Shown here: positions 16,600 through 25,216 of the stretch, one piece after another | How positions within the stretch are numbered: the first letter of the stretch is position 1 | How the letters are laid out: each line of letters begins with the position of its first letter | Notes under the pieces: generated by a model | Database searches by the model: none | What the model was told of the DNA's origin: nothing | What the model saw: the letters and a program-made list of their open reading frames with translations, nothing else | Made by a program: the position numbers and the translations under genes | Assembly (NCBI RefSeq): GCF_014873915.1 | Contig: NZ_JADBEJ010000005.1 | Coordinates: 1,674,001-1,738,000 of the forward strand | Direction: 5' to 3' | Origin: Amycolatopsis roodepoortensis | GTDB taxonomy: Bacteria > Actinomycetota > Actinomycetes > Mycobacteriales > Pseudonocardiaceae | DNA: 64,000 bases

Positions 16600-17321
16600 G
16601 TGACATCAGCCGTGCCGAAGTGGCCGTCGTGGCCTGCGCCGAATTGTTTCGCGGTGACGGCGAGATCGTGGTGAGCCCCATGGGTTTCATCCCGTCGCTG
16701 GGCGCCAGGCTCGCCAGGCTGACGTTCGAGCCGGACATCCTGCTGTCCGACGGCGAGGCGTACCTGATGACCCCGGACGCCGTCGTCGAAGGCTGGCAAC
16801 CGTTCCGCAAGGTGCTCGACACCGTTGTGCCGCGCGGAAAACGGCATGTGGTGATGGGCGCCAACCAGATCGACGGCGAGGGAAACCAGAACATCTCGGC
16901 GATCGGCGACCATTCCCGGCCGAGGAAACAACTTCTCGGTGTGCGCGGCGGGCCGGGCAACACGGCCAACCACCGCACGAGCTACTGGGTTCCCAGGCAC
17001 GGCAAGCGGGTGTTCGTCGACCAGGTCGACGTCGTGTCCGGCGTCGGCTACGCCAGGGCGCGCGAGGCGGGGCTGCGGTATCACGACGTCCATCGCGTCG
17101 TCACCAACCTCGGCGTCCTGGACTTCGGCGGTGAAGACCACGCGCCACGGCTGCTTTCCGTGCATCCGGGGGTTTCCGTGGACGAGGTCGTCGAGGCGAC
17201 TTCTTTCCCGCTGATCACCGACGGGGTCACCGAATCCCGGCTGCCGACCGAGACCGAACTGCTCCTGATCCGCACCAGCCTGGATCCGAAGTCCTTGCGT
17301 GACAAGGAAGTCCCGTCGTGA
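16596..17321 (+). CDS. ipdB: COCHEA-CoA hydrolase subunit IpdB
   Basis: A 241-residue beta subunit of the IpdAB ring C hydrolase, with the CoA-transferase-like fold. Recognisable segments are SPMGFIPSLGARLARLTFEPD and GGPGNTANHRTSYWVPRH. The GTG at 16596 overlaps the ipdA stop (GTGA), and its own stop overlaps the ipdC GTG in the same way, so echA20-ipdA-ipdB-ipdC are four fully coupled genes. Confidence 0.9.
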   Translation: MSDISRAEVAVVACAELFRGDGEIVVSPMGFIPSLGARLARLTFEPDILLSDGEAYLMTPDAVVEGWQPFRKVLDTVVPRGKRHVVMGANQIDGEGNQNISAIGDHSRPRKQLLGVRGGPGNTANHRTSYWVPRHGKRVFVDQVDVVSGVGYARAREAGLRYHDVHRVVTNLGVLDFGGEDHAPRLLSVHPGVSVDEVVEATSFPLITDGVTESRLPTETELLLIRTSLDPKSLRDKEVPS

Positions 17322-18364
17322 AGACCGCGCTGACCGAACTGGCCGGGATCCGGCATCCGATCGTGCAGACCGGGATGGGCTGGGTCGCCGGGCCGCGGCT
17401 GGTGTCCGCGACGGCCGAGGCGGGCGGTCTCGGCATCCTCGCGTCCGCCACGATGTCCTACGACGAGCTGGCGGCGGCGATCAAGGAGGTCAAGAGCCGC
17501 ACGTCCCGGCCGTTCGGGGTCAACCTCCGCGCGGACGCCGAAGACGCCGCGCGCCGGGTCGAGCTGCTCATCACCGAGGAAGTCCGCGTCGCGTCCTTCG
17601 CGCTCGCGCCGAAGAAGGACATGATCGCGCGGCTCAAGGACAACGGCGTCCTCGTCGTGCCTTCGGTCGGCGCGGCCAGGCACGCGGAGAAGGTCGCGGG
17701 CTGGGGCGCCGACGCCGTCATCGTGCAGGGCGGCGAGGGCGGCGGGCACACCGGCGGGGTCGCGACGACCTTGCTGCTGCCTTCGGTACTGGACGCGGTC
17801 GACATCCCGGTGGTCGCCGCGGGCGGCTTCTTCGACGGCCGGGGCCTGGCCGCCGCGCTCGCCTACGGGGCGGCCGGCGTCGCCATGGGCACCCGGTTCC
17901 TCCTGACGCGGGAAAGCACCGTCCCCGACGAGATCAAGCAGGCGTACCTCGCCCGTGACCTCAATGGCACCGTCGTCACCCGGAAGGTGGACGGGATGCC
18001 GCATCGCGTGCTCCGGACGGAATTGGTCGACGCGCTCGAATCCGCCGGTCCGGTGAGCGGGTTCGCCCGTGCCGCCCGCAACGCCGCGAAGTTCCGCAAA
18101 CTGACCGGGCTGTCGTGGCGTTCGCTGGCGACCGAAGGGCTGCGGATGAAACGCGGCGGCGACCGGACGTGGTCCCAGGTCCTGATGGCCGCCAACACGC
18201 CGATGCTGTTGCGCGCCGGGCTCGTCGAGGGCGACCGGAGCGCCGGGGTGCTGGCGTCCGGGCAGGTCGTCGGCCTGCTCGGCGACCTGCCCGCCGTCGG
18301 CGACCTGATCGAGACGATCGTCGCCGACGCCACCGGCATCCTGCGGGGGCTGGCCTCGGAGTGA
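17318..18364 (+). CDS. ipdC: Flavin-dependent oxidoreductase IpdC
   Basis: A 348-residue FMN-binding TIM-barrel protein of the nitronate monooxygenase-like family. Signature segments are QTGMGWVAGPRLVSATAEAG near the N-terminus, VQGGEGGGHTGG around residue 140 and VVAAGGFFDGRGLAAALAYGA with MGTRFLLT for FMN phosphate binding. IpdC acts on a ring C/D CoA thioester between IpdF and EchA20; the precise redox step is from memory of the mycobacterial pathway and is uncertain. Last gene of the echA20-ipdABC operon. Confidence 0.87.
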   Translation: MKTALTELAGIRHPIVQTGMGWVAGPRLVSATAEAGGLGILASATMSYDELAAAIKEVKSRTSRPFGVNLRADAEDAARRVELLITEEVRVASFALAPKKDMIARLKDNGVLVVPSVGAARHAEKVAGWGADAVIVQGGEGGGHTGGVATTLLLPSVLDAVDIPVVAAGGFFDGRGLAAALAYGAAGVAMGTRFLLTRESTVPDEIKQAYLARDLNGTVVTRKVDGMPHRVLRTELVDALESAGPVSGFARAARNAAKFRKLTGLSWRSLATEGLRMKRGGDRTWSQVLMAANTPMLLRAGLVEGDRSAGVLASGQVVGLLGDLPAVGDLIETIVADATGILRGLASE

Positions 18365-18395
18365 GGGTCCGGGCACGCTGTGCTTGACTTCGGCC

Positions 18396-19187
18396 ATGAT
18401 CTCGGAGAGTCGTTGTCCGGTCGAGGACGGTGAGCTGTACGTCCGCAGTACCGGCGAAGGGCCGCTTCTGCTCCTGATCGCGGGCGGGCTGGGCTCGGCG
18501 GACACCTTCCGGGCGATGACGAAGCTGCTCGCGGACGACTACACCGTCGTCACCTACGACCGGCGCGGTCACTTCCGCAGCACGGACACCAGCACCGGAC
18601 CGGTCAGCGTGCCGAAGCAGGCCGACGACGCCCACGCGGTGCTCCAGCACGTCGGGGGCGGCCCCGCGAGCGTGTTCGGCACCAGCGCGGGCGCCATGAT
18701 CGGTCTCGACCTCGTGGCCCGCTACCCGGACGCGGCGACCGTGCTGGTCGCCCACGAACCGCCCGCCATCCAGCTGCTGCCCGACGCGCTCGGCTGGCTC
18801 GACGAGGCCAACGCGCAGGTCCGGCTCGCCCAGGCGGGTGACCTGATGGGGGCGTTCAAACGGTTCACCGACGGGATCGCCGGCGCCGCGCTGCCCGAAC
18901 TGCGCGCGATCCGGCTGCCGAACGAGGAGGACTGGAAGCGGCTGTTCGGCCGCGAGCTGGCCGAGATCCTCGACTATCTTCCCGATCTGCGGGCACTGCG
19001 GCGGAGCAGGACCGAGATCGTCCCCGTCGCGGGCGTCGGCAGCCGGGGGCACTACCACTACCAGCCCGCGAAGATCCTCGCGCTCGAGCTGGGGTTGCCG
19101 TTCACGGAGGTGCCCGGCGCGCATCTGGCGCCGCAGCGGAACCCCGCCCAGTTCACCGAAGCGCTGCGGGACCTGCTCGAAGGCTGA
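18396..19187 (+). CDS. Alpha/beta hydrolase
   Basis: About 263 residues of alpha/beta-hydrolase fold: oxyanion-hole region LLLIAGGLGSAD, nucleophile elbow FGTSAGAMIG and a C-terminal His in VPGAHLAPQRNP. The substrate is unknown. ATG 18396 (MISESRCPVEDG) is chosen over an upstream TTG at 18384. It follows ipdC by 31 nt on the same strand but has no obvious ring-degradation role; its relation to the operon is open. Confidence 0.75.
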   Translation: MISESRCPVEDGELYVRSTGEGPLLLLIAGGLGSADTFRAMTKLLADDYTVVTYDRRGHFRSTDTSTGPVSVPKQADDAHAVLQHVGGGPASVFGTSAGAMIGLDLVARYPDAATVLVAHEPPAIQLLPDALGWLDEANAQVRLAQAGDLMGAFKRFTDGIAGAALPELRAIRLPNEEDWKRLFGRELAEILDYLPDLRALRRSRTEIVPVAGVGSRGHYHYQPAKILALELGLPFTEVPGAHLAPQRNPAQFTEALRDLLEG

Positions 19188-19188
19188 G

Positions 19189-19665
19189 TCAGGGCATCAG
19201 GGGCAGCTTCCCGACCAGCTTGTCGATCCGGTTGCGCGGGCCGACGATGCCGATCGCGCAGAAGTCCATCTCCTCGGTCGGGATCTCCTTCATCGTCGCG
19301 AGGAAGTCGGTGTAGACGCGGATCTGCTGGGCGACGGCGGGCATGTCGGCGACGTGGCAGTCCGGCGACGCGGCCGCCTTGGCACGAATGGCCCGGAGCT
19401 TCCCGGCGTCGGCCGACAGGATCGAGCAACCGACCCAGGGCAAACCCGTGTAGTGCTCGCCGCCGGCGTCGACCGCTTCGTCTCCCAGGAGCCCGCTGAC
19501 CCCCTGCGCGGTGGCGACGGCGGTGCAGACCGCCGCGTTGACCGCGCGGCCGGGCGGCAGTTCGTTGTTGACCACGATCACCCATTTCAACCGGGCCGAC
19601 CGGGTGGACGCGGTGAAGTCGATCTCCTCGGGGGCGAATCCGATGGCCGTACCGTGCTCGGACAT
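19189..19665 (-). CDS. DUF2000 family protein
   Basis: A 158-residue protein of the DUF2000 family, seen in KWVIVVNNELPPGRAVNAAVCTA and GLPWVGCSILSADAGKLRAIR. Biochemical function is unknown; the fold is thought to be related to peptidyl-tRNA hydrolase II. It is divergent from an Lrp/AsnC regulator 102 bp away, a classical arrangement for a regulator and its target. Confidence 0.75.
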   Translation of the reverse strand: MSEHGTAIGFAPEEIDFTASTRSARLKWVIVVNNELPPGRAVNAAVCTAVATAQGVSGLLGDEAVDAGGEHYTGLPWVGCSILSADAGKLRAIRAKAAASPDCHVADMPAVAQQIRVYTDFLATMKEIPTEEMDFCAIGIVGPRNRIDKLVGKLPLMP

Positions 19666-19767
19666 TCAGCTGTCTCCTGCTCACTTCAACGGATGAACAA
19701 GGCCAAGCTAGGAGGACATACGAGTAGAGTCCACCGTGTTCGTACTTAATACGGCGAGAGGGCCGAG

Positions 19768-20235
19768 ATGGCGCGACTGGACGAACTTGATAAGGCGATC
19801 CTGGCGCAATTGCAGTCGGACGCACGGAAGACCAACCGCGAGGTGGCCGCCGCGGTGGGCGTTTCGCCGACCACCGCGCTGGACCGCACCCGCGGGCTGC
19901 GGGAACGCGGCGTGATCCGCGGCGCGCTGCTGGACGTGGACCTGCCGTCGATCGGCCGCGGGGTGCAGGCGCTCATCGCGGTGCGGGTGCGGCCGCCCTC
20001 GCGGCGCAACATCGAAGGCTTCCGGAACTGGGTCAACGCGCTGCCCGACCTCGTCGGGCTCTACGTGACCACCGGGACCGAGGATTTCATCCTGCATGTG
20101 GCGGTGCCCGACAACGACAGCCTCTACGCCTTCGTGATCGACAAGCTGACCGAACGCCCCGAGGTGGCCGACGTGCGCACCTCGATGGTGTTCGAGCACA
20201 GTCGGCGCACCAAGATCACGCCGGTGGACCGCTAG
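19768..20235 (+). CDS. Lrp/AsnC family transcriptional regulator
   Basis: A 155-residue regulator. An N-terminal helix-turn-helix (LDKAILAQLQSDARKTNREVAAAVGVSPTTALDR, residues 6-40) is followed by a RAM ligand-binding domain (about 65-145). The effector is probably a small molecule such as an amino acid but cannot be read from sequence. It likely controls the divergent DUF2000 gene and itself. Its stop overlaps the convergent maa stop by 4 nt. Confidence 0.85.
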   Translation: MARLDELDKAILAQLQSDARKTNREVAAAVGVSPTTALDRTRGLRERGVIRGALLDVDLPSIGRGVQALIAVRVRPPSRRNIEGFRNWVNALPDLVGLYVTTGTEDFILHVAVPDNDSLYAFVIDKLTERPEVADVRTSMVFEHSRRTKITPVDR

Positions 20236-20789
20236 AGCTCGCGGATGACGCGGGCCGGGTTGCCCGCGGCGAACACCTTCGACGGCAGGTCACGTGTGAC
20301 GACGCTGCCCGCGCCCACCACCACGTCGTCCCCGATGGTCACTCCCGCGCACACGATGACGCCGCCGCCGAACCAGACGTTGTCCCCGATGGTGATCGGC
20401 GCGGCGGATTCCCAGCGCTGCCGCCGCAGTTCGTGATCCTCCATGGGATGCAGCGCGGTCAGCAGCTGGCAGCGCGGGCCGATCGAGCAGTCCGAGCCGA
20501 TCCTGATCGGCGCGCAGTCGAGCAGGATGGCGTCGTAGTTGAGGAAACTGTTGGCGCCGATCTCGATCAGGTAGCCGTAGTCGCACTGGAACCGCGGCAT
20601 GATCCAGGAGCCCTCGCCGAGCTTTCCCAGCAGCTCGCGCAGGATCGTGTCCCGCTCACCGGTCTCCTCGGCGCCCGTGCCGTTGAACCGGTCGACGAGT
20701 GCCTGCGCGCGCCTGCGGTCGGCGACCAGTTCGGGGTCGTTGTCCCGGTACAGCTCGCCGCGCAGCATGCGGTCCTTCTGCTCACCCAT
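20232..20789 (-). CDS. maa: Maltose/galactoside O-acetyltransferase-like enzyme
   Basis: A 185-residue left-handed beta-helix acetyltransferase of the Maa/LacA family. The N-terminal Mac domain (MLRGELYRDNDPELVADRRRA) is intact; hexapeptide repeats run from about residue 75 to 175. The catalytic histidine region LLTALHPMEDHE and the acetyl-CoA loop GDNVWFGGGVIVCAGVTIG are present. It acetylates a sugar hydroxyl; the physiological acceptor is unknown. Confidence 0.87.
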   Translation of the reverse strand: MGEQKDRMLRGELYRDNDPELVADRRRAQALVDRFNGTGAEETGERDTILRELLGKLGEGSWIMPRFQCDYGYLIEIGANSFLNYDAILLDCAPIRIGSDCSIGPRCQLLTALHPMEDHELRRQRWESAAPITIGDNVWFGGGVIVCAGVTIGDDVVVGAGSVVTRDLPSKVFAAGNPARVIREL

Positions 20790-20810
20790 GCCGCCAACCT
20801 ACCGAAAAGT

Positions 20811-20850
20811 GTCCTGCCGGCGAGCCTCCCGGGGAGGCCGCCGACAGGAC
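20811..20850. terminator. Imperfect GC-rich hairpin
   Basis: GTCCTG...CAGGAC outer arms enclose CGGCG/CGCCG and GCCTCCCC-type complementary segments. It lies upstream of maa and downstream of the DUF1996 gene, where it could end the latter's transcript. Confidence 0.5.
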
Positions 20851-20904
20851 GGGTGAATGCTTGCGGAGCGTTCTTCAGTTGTGTCGATCGGTTTCCGGGT
20901 AGGG

Positions 20905-20950
20905 CCGGCCCGGCGGATGGGTGAGGTGTAGGGGGGACCCGCCGGGCCGG
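20905..20950 (-). terminator. Hairpin after the DUF1996 gene
   Basis: CCGGCCCGGCGG (20905-20916) is perfectly complementary to CCGCCGGGCCGG (20939-20950), with a 22-nt loop. It begins 47 nt beyond the DUF1996 stop codon. Confidence 0.6.
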
Positions 20951-20996
20951 AGTATCTTCCTTTCTCTTCGCAGGTTCCTGCTTCCGCTTCAGGGCG

Positions 20997-22172
20997 TCAT
21001 TCGCGGCACTGACGGCCTTCGTTGACGCAGTCGACGAGACGGTCCATGATCCGGTCCGGCATCACGTTCGCGAAATCGTCGTGGTCGGAGAAGGGGTTGT
21101 GATCCTCTTCGGGGAACGAGTCCACTTTGTACTGACCGTTGACCTGGATCTGCCGGGGGATCTCGTAGGTCAGCGAGATGGTGAGCTCCGGGACGGCGGT
21201 CAGGCCGTTCGCGCATTCACCGTTCTCGTCCGGGTACTTGATGTGGTCCCGGTGGTTTTCGCTGTCGATGTTGTCGCCGTCGAGACAGCTCGGGAACGTG
21301 TGCACCCGCTTGACGTCGCTGCCTTCGGGGCAGATCGGGTACTGCTTGATGAGCCTGTTCTCGAAACCGGTGCAGGTCCAGCTCTCCCGCGCGTTGGCGG
21401 GCCCGTTGGTGCTGACTTTCGCGTCACCGTAAAGGATACGGAGGAACTTGGGCATCTCCTTCACCTTCTCCCGGGCGTTGCCCTTGAAGGTGATGTCGAC
21501 GACCGCGGGACGCTGGATCTCCCCGTCGTTGCCGGCGAGTTCGTTGTCCGCGTTCGGCTCCTCCAGCTGAGCCTGATCCTGCTCGTCGTTGTTCTGATCC
21601 TGGTCGTTCTGCTGGTTCTGGTCGTCCTGGTTCCGCTGCCGGTTCCGGTCACCGTCGCGGTTCTGGTCCCGGCCGTCCTGCCGCCGCTCCTGGTTCTGCC
21701 CGCCTTGTTGCTCCGCGGCTTCCTCGGCGGTGTCGATCCGCACCACCGGCCAGAAGTACGTCGACTCGTCGCCGTTGCGGCAGGTGGTGCCGGCGCCGAG
21801 CAGACTGTCGTTGTCCGAATCCGCGTTCGTGGAAAGATTCCCGACGTAATCGTGCAGATGCTGGGCGCCGTTGCGCACACCCGGTTGCGCGATGAAGTTG
21901 TCGGGATTGAAATGCCCGTTCTCGTTCCGGCCGCAGTCGACGGTGAACGAACCGGTGGAGGCGTTCCGGCCCGGCTCCGGCTTCTCGACGTTCGGCCGGA
22001 CCTTGGTGATGTCCACGAACTGCGACCTGTCCACCTCGTCCGCGGCGGCGCGTTCGGGGTCGCCGGTCGTGGTGGACACCACCAGGGCTCCGACCGCGAT
22101 CGACAGGCCCAGCAACGCGGTCGCGATCTTGGTCCTGCGGGCGATCCGATGGCGCCCTTGATTTCGTGCCAT
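20997..22172 (-). CDS. Secreted DUF1996 protein with Q/N/D/R-rich insert
   Basis: A 391-residue protein. A basic N-terminus and hydrophobic helix (about residues 16-36) look like a signal peptide or anchor. DUF1996 sequence appears in NPDNFIAQPGVRNGAQHLHDYVGN and in YPICPEGSDVKRVHTFPSCLDG...HRDHIKYPDENGEC. The domain is interrupted at about residues 150-212 by a low-complexity insert made almost only of Q, N, D, R and E. Several cysteines suggest disulfides outside the cell. Function is unknown; in fungi and actinomycetes DUF1996 occurs in secreted, sometimes carbohydrate-associated proteins. Confidence 0.8.
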   Translation of the reverse strand: MARNQGRHRIARRTKIATALLGLSIAVGALVVSTTTGDPERAAADEVDRSQFVDITKVRPNVEKPEPGRNASTGSFTVDCGRNENGHFNPDNFIAQPGVRNGAQHLHDYVGNLSTNADSDNDSLLGAGTTCRNGDESTYFWPVVRIDTAEEAAEQQGGQNQERRQDGRDQNRDGDRNRQRNQDDQNQQNDQDQNNDEQDQAQLEEPNADNELAGNDGEIQRPAVVDITFKGNAREKVKEMPKFLRILYGDAKVSTNGPANARESWTCTGFENRLIKQYPICPEGSDVKRVHTFPSCLDGDNIDSENHRDHIKYPDENGECANGLTAVPELTISLTYEIPRQIQVNGQYKVDSFPEEDHNPFSDHDDFANVMPDRIMDRLVDCVNEGRQCRE

Positions 22173-22375
22173 TAGCTGCTCACCTCATTCGTTTCCGGGC
22201 GCGCCGAACATTCGCACCCGGGCATGAGCCACGCATTAGTCGAATACGGGAATTCACCGAATTCGCGGCGAACCCTTCTGTTCGCCCGCCGGTCCAGATC
22301 CGGCTACTGGGGAATACGGCTCCGGCCGGGAACCGGTTCAAAACGCGATCCGGCCGTTATCTTTCCGTTATATGA

Positions 22376-23131
22376 CTACCGGCGCACGATGGCCAGTACG
22401 GTGCCGTCCCGCTTGTGGACCTCGAAGCGTTCGATGTCGGCCTTCCGCAGCGCCGTCGAACCGGTGATGACGAGGGGCGCGGGGGAACCGGGCACGCCGT
22501 AGCCCTTGGCAGGCACGCTCCAGTTGTTGACGACGTAGGCCTCTCCGCCGTGGGAGTAGGCGAAAAGCTGGCAGGTCATCGGGCCGACGAGACCGCGCAG
22601 TTCGAGCTCGACGGCGCTGCCCCATTCCTTGTCCTGCACCGTGACCTCGGCGGCGACCGCGTTGCCCGCCTCGGACCAGCCGAACGGGGCGGCTCCGCCG
22701 TCCGGCCCCGTCTCGCGTTCCCGCGAAGACGACGGAGGCGACACCACCGACGTGACGACGGTGGGCGCGGCCTGCGTCACGACCGGTTCACGGTCGGTGA
22801 GCGAAAGGACGGCGAGCGGTCCGCCGACGACGAGCACGAGCACGGCGGCGGCCGTGGCGAGCCGGACGACCTTGCGGCGACGGCCCGCCTTCGCCGCGTC
22901 CGCGAGCAGCATCCGCAGCACCCGCGGGCCCGGGCCCTTGACGGGCGGATCCGGCCAGCTCTTCTTGACCATGTCGAGGATGTCGGGCAGGTGGTACATC
23001 TCCACCAGCTCGACCTGACACTCGGGACACTCCAGCAGATGCGCTTCGAACCTGGCGTGGTCCTCCTCGCCGAGGACGCCGAGCACGTAGGCGGCGATGT
23101 CCGTGTGGACGGTTCCGGACACCTCGCTCAC
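22376..23131 (-). CDS. Zinc-finger anti-sigma factor
   Basis: A 251-residue membrane anti-sigma factor. The cytoplasmic N-terminal zinc-binding anti-sigma motif has H31, C35 and C38 (HLLECPEC). A transmembrane helix spans about residues 89-111, and the extracytoplasmic part is RskA-like (from about 150: VTVQDKEWGSAVELELRGLVGPMTCQLFAYS). Its GTG overlaps the sigma factor stop by 4 nt, so equimolar synthesis is expected. It should sequester the cognate ECF sigma factor until a signal at the envelope triggers release. Confidence 0.88.
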   Translation of the reverse strand: MSEVSGTVHTDIAAYVLGVLGEEDHARFEAHLLECPECQVELVEMYHLPDILDMVKKSWPDPPVKGPGPRVLRMLLADAAKAGRRRKVVRLATAAAVLVLVVGGPLAVLSLTDREPVVTQAAPTVVTSVVSPPSSSRERETGPDGGAAPFGWSEAGNAVAAEVTVQDKEWGSAVELELRGLVGPMTCQLFAYSHGGEAYVVNNWSVPAKGYGVPGSPAPLVITGSTALRKADIERFEVHKRDGTVLAIVRR

Positions 23132-23688
23132 CCCCGCTCCTGCAGCGCCCTGCGCAACGCGCGCACAGCGTGGTGGATCCGCGATTTCACCGTACCCGGC
23201 GGGACTCCGAGCGTCGCCGCGACCTCGTTCACGGTGCGGTCACGAAGATAGGTCTGCTGAACGGCCTCGCGTTGTTCCGGGGAAAGATTGCGCAGGGCCT
23301 CGTAAACGATCATGGCCGCGAGCGTCTTCTCCGATTCGTCCGGCACTCCGATCGAATCCGACTCCAGTTCCTCCACCTCTTGAGGGCGGGCGCTCCGGCT
23401 CCGCCAGCCGTCGATGACGATGCGCCTGGCCACGGTGAACAGCCAGGCGCGCAGCATTTCCGGCTGCCGGTCGAGTTTGCCGGCGTTGCGCCACGCCTTG
23501 ATGAGCGTCTCCTGGACCACGTCCTCGGCCCACTGGCGATCGTGGCCGGTCAGCTTCAGCACGAACGCCATCAGGCTGGACCCGAACTCCTGGTACAACG
23601 CCCTGATGAGGTCGTCATGCCCGTTCGACGCGGGTTCATGATCGACGATTGGCTGCAGTATCCGAGAGTGGCGTCCCACGCGGCACAT
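23128..23688 (-). CDS. ECF sigma factor (SigL/SigK-like)
   Basis: A 186-residue ECF sigma factor. Region 2 spans about 27-95 (WAEDVVQETLIKAWRNAGKL...RAWLFTVARRIVIDGWRS) and region 4 about 125-180 (LSPEQREAVQQTYLRDRTVNEVAATLGVPPGTVKSRIHHAVRALR). The closest family by memory is M. tuberculosis SigL. It is coupled to its anti-sigma gene and divergent from the lipoprotein/redox operon starting at 23905, making that operon a prime candidate target. Confidence 0.9.
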   Translation of the reverse strand: MCRVGRHSRILQPIVDHEPASNGHDDLIRALYQEFGSSLMAFVLKLTGHDRQWAEDVVQETLIKAWRNAGKLDRQPEMLRAWLFTVARRIVIDGWRSRSARPQEVEELESDSIGVPDESEKTLAAMIVYEALRNLSPEQREAVQQTYLRDRTVNEVAATLGVPPGTVKSRIHHAVRALRRALQERG

Positions 23689-23731
23689 CTTTGTGGGCTC
23701 GGGGGCGATAAGTCCAGAGCGAAAGTTTTTT

Positions 23732-23757
23732 GAACCGTTTCCCGCCCGTGACCGTAT
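23732..23757 (+). promoter_or_regulatory. Possible ECF-type promoter of the redox operon
   Basis: GAACC (23732-23736) and CGTAT (23753-23757) are separated by 16 nt, the spacing typical of ECF promoters, in the gap between the sigma factor and the divergent lipoprotein gene. Only one copy is visible, so no consensus supports it. Confidence 0.25.
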
Positions 23758-23904
23758 CCCCTACCGAAGACCCCGACCCGGCGCTGTCCCCCGCACCGCC
23801 GAATCCACTGTGGATCATGACTGTCCATAGTGGACCCGAACCTGCCTGCACACCATCTCCCCGCGGTGATGGCGTTCTCCTCTGGCCCCGACAGGAGGAT
23901 TTCC

Positions 23905-24465
23905 GTGAACCCCGTGTCACGCTCGGTCATACCTCTTACCCTCACGTTGGCCGCGGTCGCGCTGACCGCCGCCTGCACCACCGGTACCGCGGGACCGAAC
24001 GGTTCTCCGGGCGCGGCCCCCGCCGCCGGAGCGGCGCAGATCCCCGGCATGCCCGACCCCGCGGCCGAACCCGCCCCCGGTGTCACGGCGGCGATCCTGT
24101 TCGACCTCGGGCCGATCGTCACCGACACCAATGGTTTCACGCTGTACCGCTACGACAAGGACACGGTGAATCCGCCGAAGTCGAATTGCACGGAAACCTG
24201 CGCGCGGACCTGGATTCCCGCCAAGTCCGGCGGCGACCTCGTGGTCACCGGGATCGACCGCGCGCTGGTCGGCACCGTGACCAGGGACGACGGCACCGAG
24301 CAGATCACGCTCGCGGGCTGGCCGCTCTACCGCAACGCCAACGACGCGATGCCCGGCAACACCGGCGGGCAAGGCGTCGACGACGCGTGGTTCCCCGCCA
24401 AGCCGGACGGCACGAAAGTGCTGCTCACCGCGGACACCTGGCAGGCCGATGACCTCGGCATCTGA
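23905..24465 (+). CDS. Lipoprotein with secreted-repeat (PF03640) domains
   Basis: A 186-residue lipoprotein. A lipobox LTAAC places the lipidated cysteine at C24. A low-complexity Gly/Ala/Pro linker precedes two copies of the PF03640-type repeat (TDTNGFTLYRYDKDT...CTETCARTWIPA and LAGWPLYRNANDAMPGNTGGQGVDDAWFPA). The GTG at 23905 follows AGGAGGA at 23893-23899. It is first of five genes with 0-20 nt gaps or overlaps. PF03640 proteins have no settled function; some are linked to redox-active or metal-binding surfaces. Confidence 0.82.
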   Translation: MNPVSRSVIPLTLTLAAVALTAACTTGTAGPNGSPGAAPAAGAAQIPGMPDPAAEPAPGVTAAILFDLGPIVTDTNGFTLYRYDKDTVNPPKSNCTETCARTWIPAKSGGDLVVTGIDRALVGTVTRDDGTEQITLAGWPLYRNANDAMPGNTGGQGVDDAWFPAKPDGTKVLLTADTWQADDLGI

Positions 24466-25216
24466 TCTCCCCAGACCCGTCCGCGCGCTGCTCGTCCTGC
24501 TGACAGCGGCCACGGTGAGCCTGTTCGGCCCGGTCGGCGAGGCGCACGCCCAAGAACTCTCCGCCGCGGACAAGAACCTGATCGTCAACGTCAAACTGGC
24601 CGGACTGTGGGAAATGCCCGCCGGGATGTGGGCGCAGGAACGCGGGAAGAGCAAGCGGACCCGCGAAGTCGGCCGGACGTTGATGATCGACCACGGCAGG
24701 CTCGACACCGCGACGCACGCCATCGCCGACCGGTTCGGCATCGCCCTGCCGTCCGAGCCCTCGGATCAGCAGTCCGCGTGGCTCGGCGAGATGAAGGCCG
24801 CCCGCGACGACAGCGAGTTCGACCGGATCTTCGCCAACCGGCTCCGGTACGCGCACGGGATCCTGTTCCCCGTCATCGCGCAGGTCAGGGCCGGTACCCG
24901 CAACGACGTCGTCCGTGACTACGCGACGACGGCCAACCAGGCGGTGCTGCGGCATATGACCCTGCTGGAGAGCACCGGCGTCGTCGACCAGTCGCTGATG
25001 CCGGAGGCTCCGGTGCCGCAGTCGAACTCGGCCAACGCCGCGATGGACGTCGGCTTCGGCGACTTCGCCCTCGGCCTGCTGCTCACGGTGGTGCTCGGCG
25101 GCGGGCTGTTCTATGCCCTCCGGACAGTGCGCAGCAAGAACACCCGGACCCGCGACCGCGCGGCCGCCGCCGAACCGGCCCCGGTTCCCAGTGCCCCAGG
25201 AGAGATCAATGTATGA
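24449..25216 (+). CDS. Membrane-anchored DUF4142 protein
   Basis: A 255-residue exported protein. A signal peptide ends near AHA at residues 32-34. Residues 36-185 form a DUF4142 (ferritin-like helical bundle) domain, seen in NLIVNVKLAGLWEMPAGMWAQERGKSKRTREVGRTLMIDHGRLD. A C-terminal transmembrane helix (about 205-225) and a short Ala/Pro-rich cytoplasmic tail follow. The start overlaps the lipoprotein gene by 17 nt. Conserved histidines and glutamates in the bundle could bind metal, but this is inference. Confidence 0.8.
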   Translation: MTSASDLPRPVRALLVLLTAATVSLFGPVGEAHAQELSAADKNLIVNVKLAGLWEMPAGMWAQERGKSKRTREVGRTLMIDHGRLDTATHAIADRFGIALPSEPSDQQSAWLGEMKAARDDSEFDRIFANRLRYAHGILFPVIAQVRAGTRNDVVRDYATTANQAVLRHMTLLESTGVVDQSLMPEAPVPQSNSANAAMDVGFGDFALGLLLTVVLGGGLFYALRTVRSKNTRTRDRAAAAEPAPVPSAPGEINV

